Shown here piece after piece: positions 62,353 through 64,000 of a stretch of DNA of 64,000 nucleotides. Source of the stretch: Zunongwangia endophytica (GTDB taxonomy: Bacteria > Bacteroidota > Bacteroidia > Flavobacteriales > Flavobacteriaceae). The stretch is taken from positions 3,045,501 through 3,109,500 of the forward strand of contig NZ_JAUFPZ010000002.1 in NCBI RefSeq assembly GCF_030409505.1. Direction: 5' to 3'. The stretch's first letter is position 1. Every line of letters starts with the position of its first letter. The position numbers and the translations under genes are program-made. A model generated the notes under the pieces. It worked only from the letters and a program-made list of their open reading frames with translations. It did not search any database and was not told the DNA's origin.

Positions 62353-62793
62353 TTAAGATTGTTCCACGTGGAACAATTCTATTTTTTCCATTTCTTTTTC
62401 ACGCATTTGTGCGGCATCTTCTTCAGATTTATCCTTATAACCGCAATAATGCAAAACACCATGAACCAAAACTCTTTTCAATTCTGTGGCGAACTCTTCA
62501 TTATATTCTTCTGCATTTTCCTTAACTCGCTCTGTACTTATGTAGATATCCCCGTTTAAAAGATTACCCAAAGAATCATCGAAACTAATTATATCGGTAT
62601 ATGTATCGTGGTTTAAAAAACGCTGATTAATATCTAAAAGATACTCATCATCACAAAAGATATAACTTATCTCACCTAGTCGTTTTTCTTCAGAAGAAAT
62701 TACACGAGAAAGCCACGATTTATAAGTTTCCTCATCGCCTAAGCTAAAATCGTTTTCAGAATAAAAATTAATAATGCCCTCTTGATTATTCAT
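62353..62793 (-). CDS. ybeY: rRNA maturation endoribonuclease YbeY
   Basis: 146 residues. Metal-dependent RNase that matures 16S rRNA 3' ends and takes part in ribosome quality control. DTYTDIISFDDSLGNLLNGD and LVHGVLHYCGYKDKSEEDA are the family landmarks. In the HxxxHxxxxxH zinc motif the first two His are present and the third position is Asp (GYKDK instead of GYDH), a substitution I recall in Bacteroidota members. The C-terminus ELFHVEQS is encoded by a 20-bp parS-like palindrome. The start overlaps the DUF4175 gene by 8 bp. Confidence 0.9.
   Translation of the reverse strand: MNNQEGIINFYSENDFSLGDEETYKSWLSRVISSEEKRLGEISYIFCDDEYLLDINQRFLNHDTYTDIISFDDSLGNLLNGDIYISTERVKENAEEYNEEFATELKRVLVHGVLHYCGYKDKSEEDAAQMREKEMEKIELFHVEQS
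62358..62377. promoter_or_regulatory. parS-like palindrome between ybeY and mnmG
   Basis: ATTGTTCCACGTGGAACAAT is a perfect 20-bp palindrome containing TGTTCCACGTGGAACA, a form used as parS by ParB in other bacteria. It lies across the last codons of ybeY and 21 bp upstream of the mnmG start. Confidence 0.65.
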
Positions 62794-64000
62794 TGAAATA
62801 AGTGTTAACCCGGTTCTTCAAATTTTGGCGCAAAGGTAAGATTTGTCTATCTAATATCTCAATGCTATTAAAATATTCTTTAGCCTCTATTTGATTAGTA
62901 TTAGACTCATTTTCAAATTCAAAAGAATTGGTTTTACTTTCCCTCTCCTCTCGCTCTCCATTCTCATTTATAGAATTATTTAGATCTAACATCTTTTGAT
63001 TTAATTGATCTAATACCTCTAGGGAGTTATTATTAATATTATCTTCCAAAACGTCATTCTCTAAACGGTCAAAACTAGGGTTAAGATCGTCCATATTCAT
63101 TCCGTTTTGTTTGAGAATTTCTTCAAGATTTCTCTTAATCTCTTCTTGGCGTTTATAAATTTCAAAAAGCTTAGATTGATTTTCTTCTTTGCCATGAGGT
63201 TCGGATCTTTCACCATTCATTTGCTCCTTCATTTCCTCACCCAGTTGTTTTTGTTGCTGAATAACATCCTGTAGTTGCTCACCAGAACCAGATCCACCAG
63301 ACTCTGAACCAGAACCCATCTGGTCATTCATATTATCCAAAATCTCATTCAGCAAGACCGCTAGATCATTCGCTCCGGTAATTGTATATTGTTGCGAAGA
63401 CAGTGCTTTTGCCAACCGAACTTCTGCTAATTCTTCAAGGGAGTGATTTATATTAAAAGAAACATCTTCTAATAATTCGAATACTTTTTCGGCAATAAAT
63501 TGATTCTTTAAACCTAAAGAAAATAGACTATCATCAACATGTTCAAAGTTCTCTTTTAACTGGTATTGCTCTTTCAATCTATTGGAAAACTCAGGACTTT
63601 TAGAATCTATCTCTGCAAAACTTTCCATCAAATGCTCTTGTTCAAAAGAGAATATTACAAGATTATCCAACACTTTTCGAAGACTTTCTATGTCGGCCTC
63701 CAATGTTTGCATCTCCATGCTAGACATACTTTGTTTCATCTCTGCAGCCAACTTCTTCATTTTTTCTCCTGCCTTCTTTTGCTCTTGAGACTTTGAATTA
63801 TCTGAATCCTTACCAGCATCCTTATTTAATTTATCTAAATCGTCTCCAATTTCTTCTTCAGTTTCCTTATTTCTTTCAAGCGATTTTGGACGTTTTAAGG
63901 CTTCATTTTTTTTATCAAGCTCGTCTAATTCTTTTCGTAATTGTTCGAATTCCGAATTAATCTCCTCTTGAGATTTACCCAGACTATCAAGATTTTTTTG
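62786..64000 (-). CDS. DUF4175 family protein, C-terminal part (5' end outside the window)
   Basis: The frame is open from the window edge to the stop at 62786, giving 404 residues; an internal Met at 63760 is not the start. The sequence is strongly helical and charged, Glu/Gln/Lys/Asn-rich with long predicted coiled coils (KKLAAEMKQSMSSMEMQTLE, IQQQKQLGEEMKEQMNGERS) and a Gly/Ser-rich linker (SGSESGGSGSGEQ). This matches the C-terminal half of DUF4175 proteins, large membrane-anchored Bacteroidota proteins whose transmembrane part lies at the missing N-terminus. The function is unknown. It overlaps ybeY by 8 bp. Confidence 0.75.
   Translation of the reverse strand, partial: QKNLDSLGKSQEEINSEFEQLRKELDELDKKNEALKRPKSLERNKETEEEIGDDLDKLNKDAGKDSDNSKSQEQKKAGEKMKKLAAEMKQSMSSMEMQTLEADIESLRKVLDNLVIFSFEQEHLMESFAEIDSKSPEFSNRLKEQYQLKENFEHVDDSLFSLGLKNQFIAEKVFELLEDVSFNINHSLEELAEVRLAKALSSQQYTITGANDLAVLLNEILDNMNDQMGSGSESGGSGSGEQLQDVIQQQKQLGEEMKEQMNGERSEPHGKEENQSKLFEIYKRQEEIKRNLEEILKQNGMNMDDLNPSFDRLENDVLEDNINNNSLEVLDQLNQKMLDLNNSINENGEREERESKTNSFEFENESNTNQIEAKEYFNSIEILDRQILPLRQNLKNRVNTYFNE
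62831..62862 (-). promoter_or_regulatory. Possible internal promoter for ybeY-mnmG
   Basis: The minus strand reads TTG (62862-62860), a 21-bp spacer and TACCTTTG (62838-62831), an exact -7 box, within the end of the DUF4175 gene and 37 bp before the ybeY ATG. Confidence 0.4.

Noticed and set aside
1..64000. tRNA, rRNA or known riboswitch genes
   Set aside because: Reading through intergenic stretches showed no T-loop/acceptor pair or riboswitch core; a covariance-model search was not possible here.

Overview
The window is a stretch of Bacteroidota chromosome, most likely family Flavobacteriaceae (a marine Zunongwangia/Gramella-like genus is an inference from protein style only). The evidence is the AT-rich, densely packed layout, the gliding and type IX secretion proteins GldH and SprE/PorW, the many 'x-x-x-C' lipoproteins, an ATP synthase operon lacking its beta and epsilon genes, families largely restricted to this phylum (DUF4292, DUF4837, DUF5687, DUF6168, DUF6427, DUF6909, DUF4254, DUF4175), and promoters of the Bacteroidota type (TAnnTTTG at -7, with or without a TTG about 19-21 bp upstream). 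Almost everything is core housekeeping. I see no rRNA, tRNA, CRISPR array, prophage or transposase.

Layout. 1-8 kb: end of an ankyrin protein, a PolB-like exonuclease, the scoA/scoB CoA-transferase pair split by a four-helix-bundle (23S rRNA IVS-protein-like) gene inside inverted repeats, then PBP1A, gldH, ricT and trhO. 8-17 kb: recA, a lipoprotein, an ECF sigma/anti-sigma-like pair, plsC, trpS, dprA, an HU-SPOR protein and a thioesterase. 17-25 kb, minus strand: an outer-membrane and lipoprotein pair, then an overlapping run of envC, a DUF4292 lipoprotein, a TPR protein, a nucleotidyltransferase, dut and a flippase. 25-31 kb: atpB-E-F-H-A-G with AtpZ and a DUF6168 membrane protein upstream. 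31-38 kb: SprE/PorW, a PadR-headed ABC exporter operon and a PaaE-like reductase. 38-43 kb: a nested palindromic repeat, a GT9 glycosyltransferase, DUF4254, DUF6427, a small membrane protein and purD. 43-48 kb: a short surface-polysaccharide set (CapK-like ligase, wecB, GT4, UDP-glucuronate decarboxylase). 48-58 kb: DUF6909, GH3, an M23 peptidase, tatA, DUF4837, an MltD-like transglycosylase, pgk, holB, a DoxX-like protein and an OmpH/Skp protein. 58-64 kb: a 0.5 kb gene-poor gap, a methyltransferase, a lipoprotein, mnmG (frameshifted as read) between two parS-like palindromes, ybeY and the end of a DUF4175 gene.

Points most worth checking: (1) the inverted-repeat-bounded four-helix-bundle gene that splits the sco operon; (2) two GTTCCACGTGGAAC palindromes flanking mnmG, suggestive of ParB sites and origin proximity; (3) a one-base deletion splitting mnmG; (4) a 142-bp nested palindrome whose inner hairpins keep perfect pairing although their sequences differ; (5) genes whose -7 box lies only 3-6 bases before the ATG, suggesting leaderless mRNAs. 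None of these is proven from one sequence; each has a stated decisive test.
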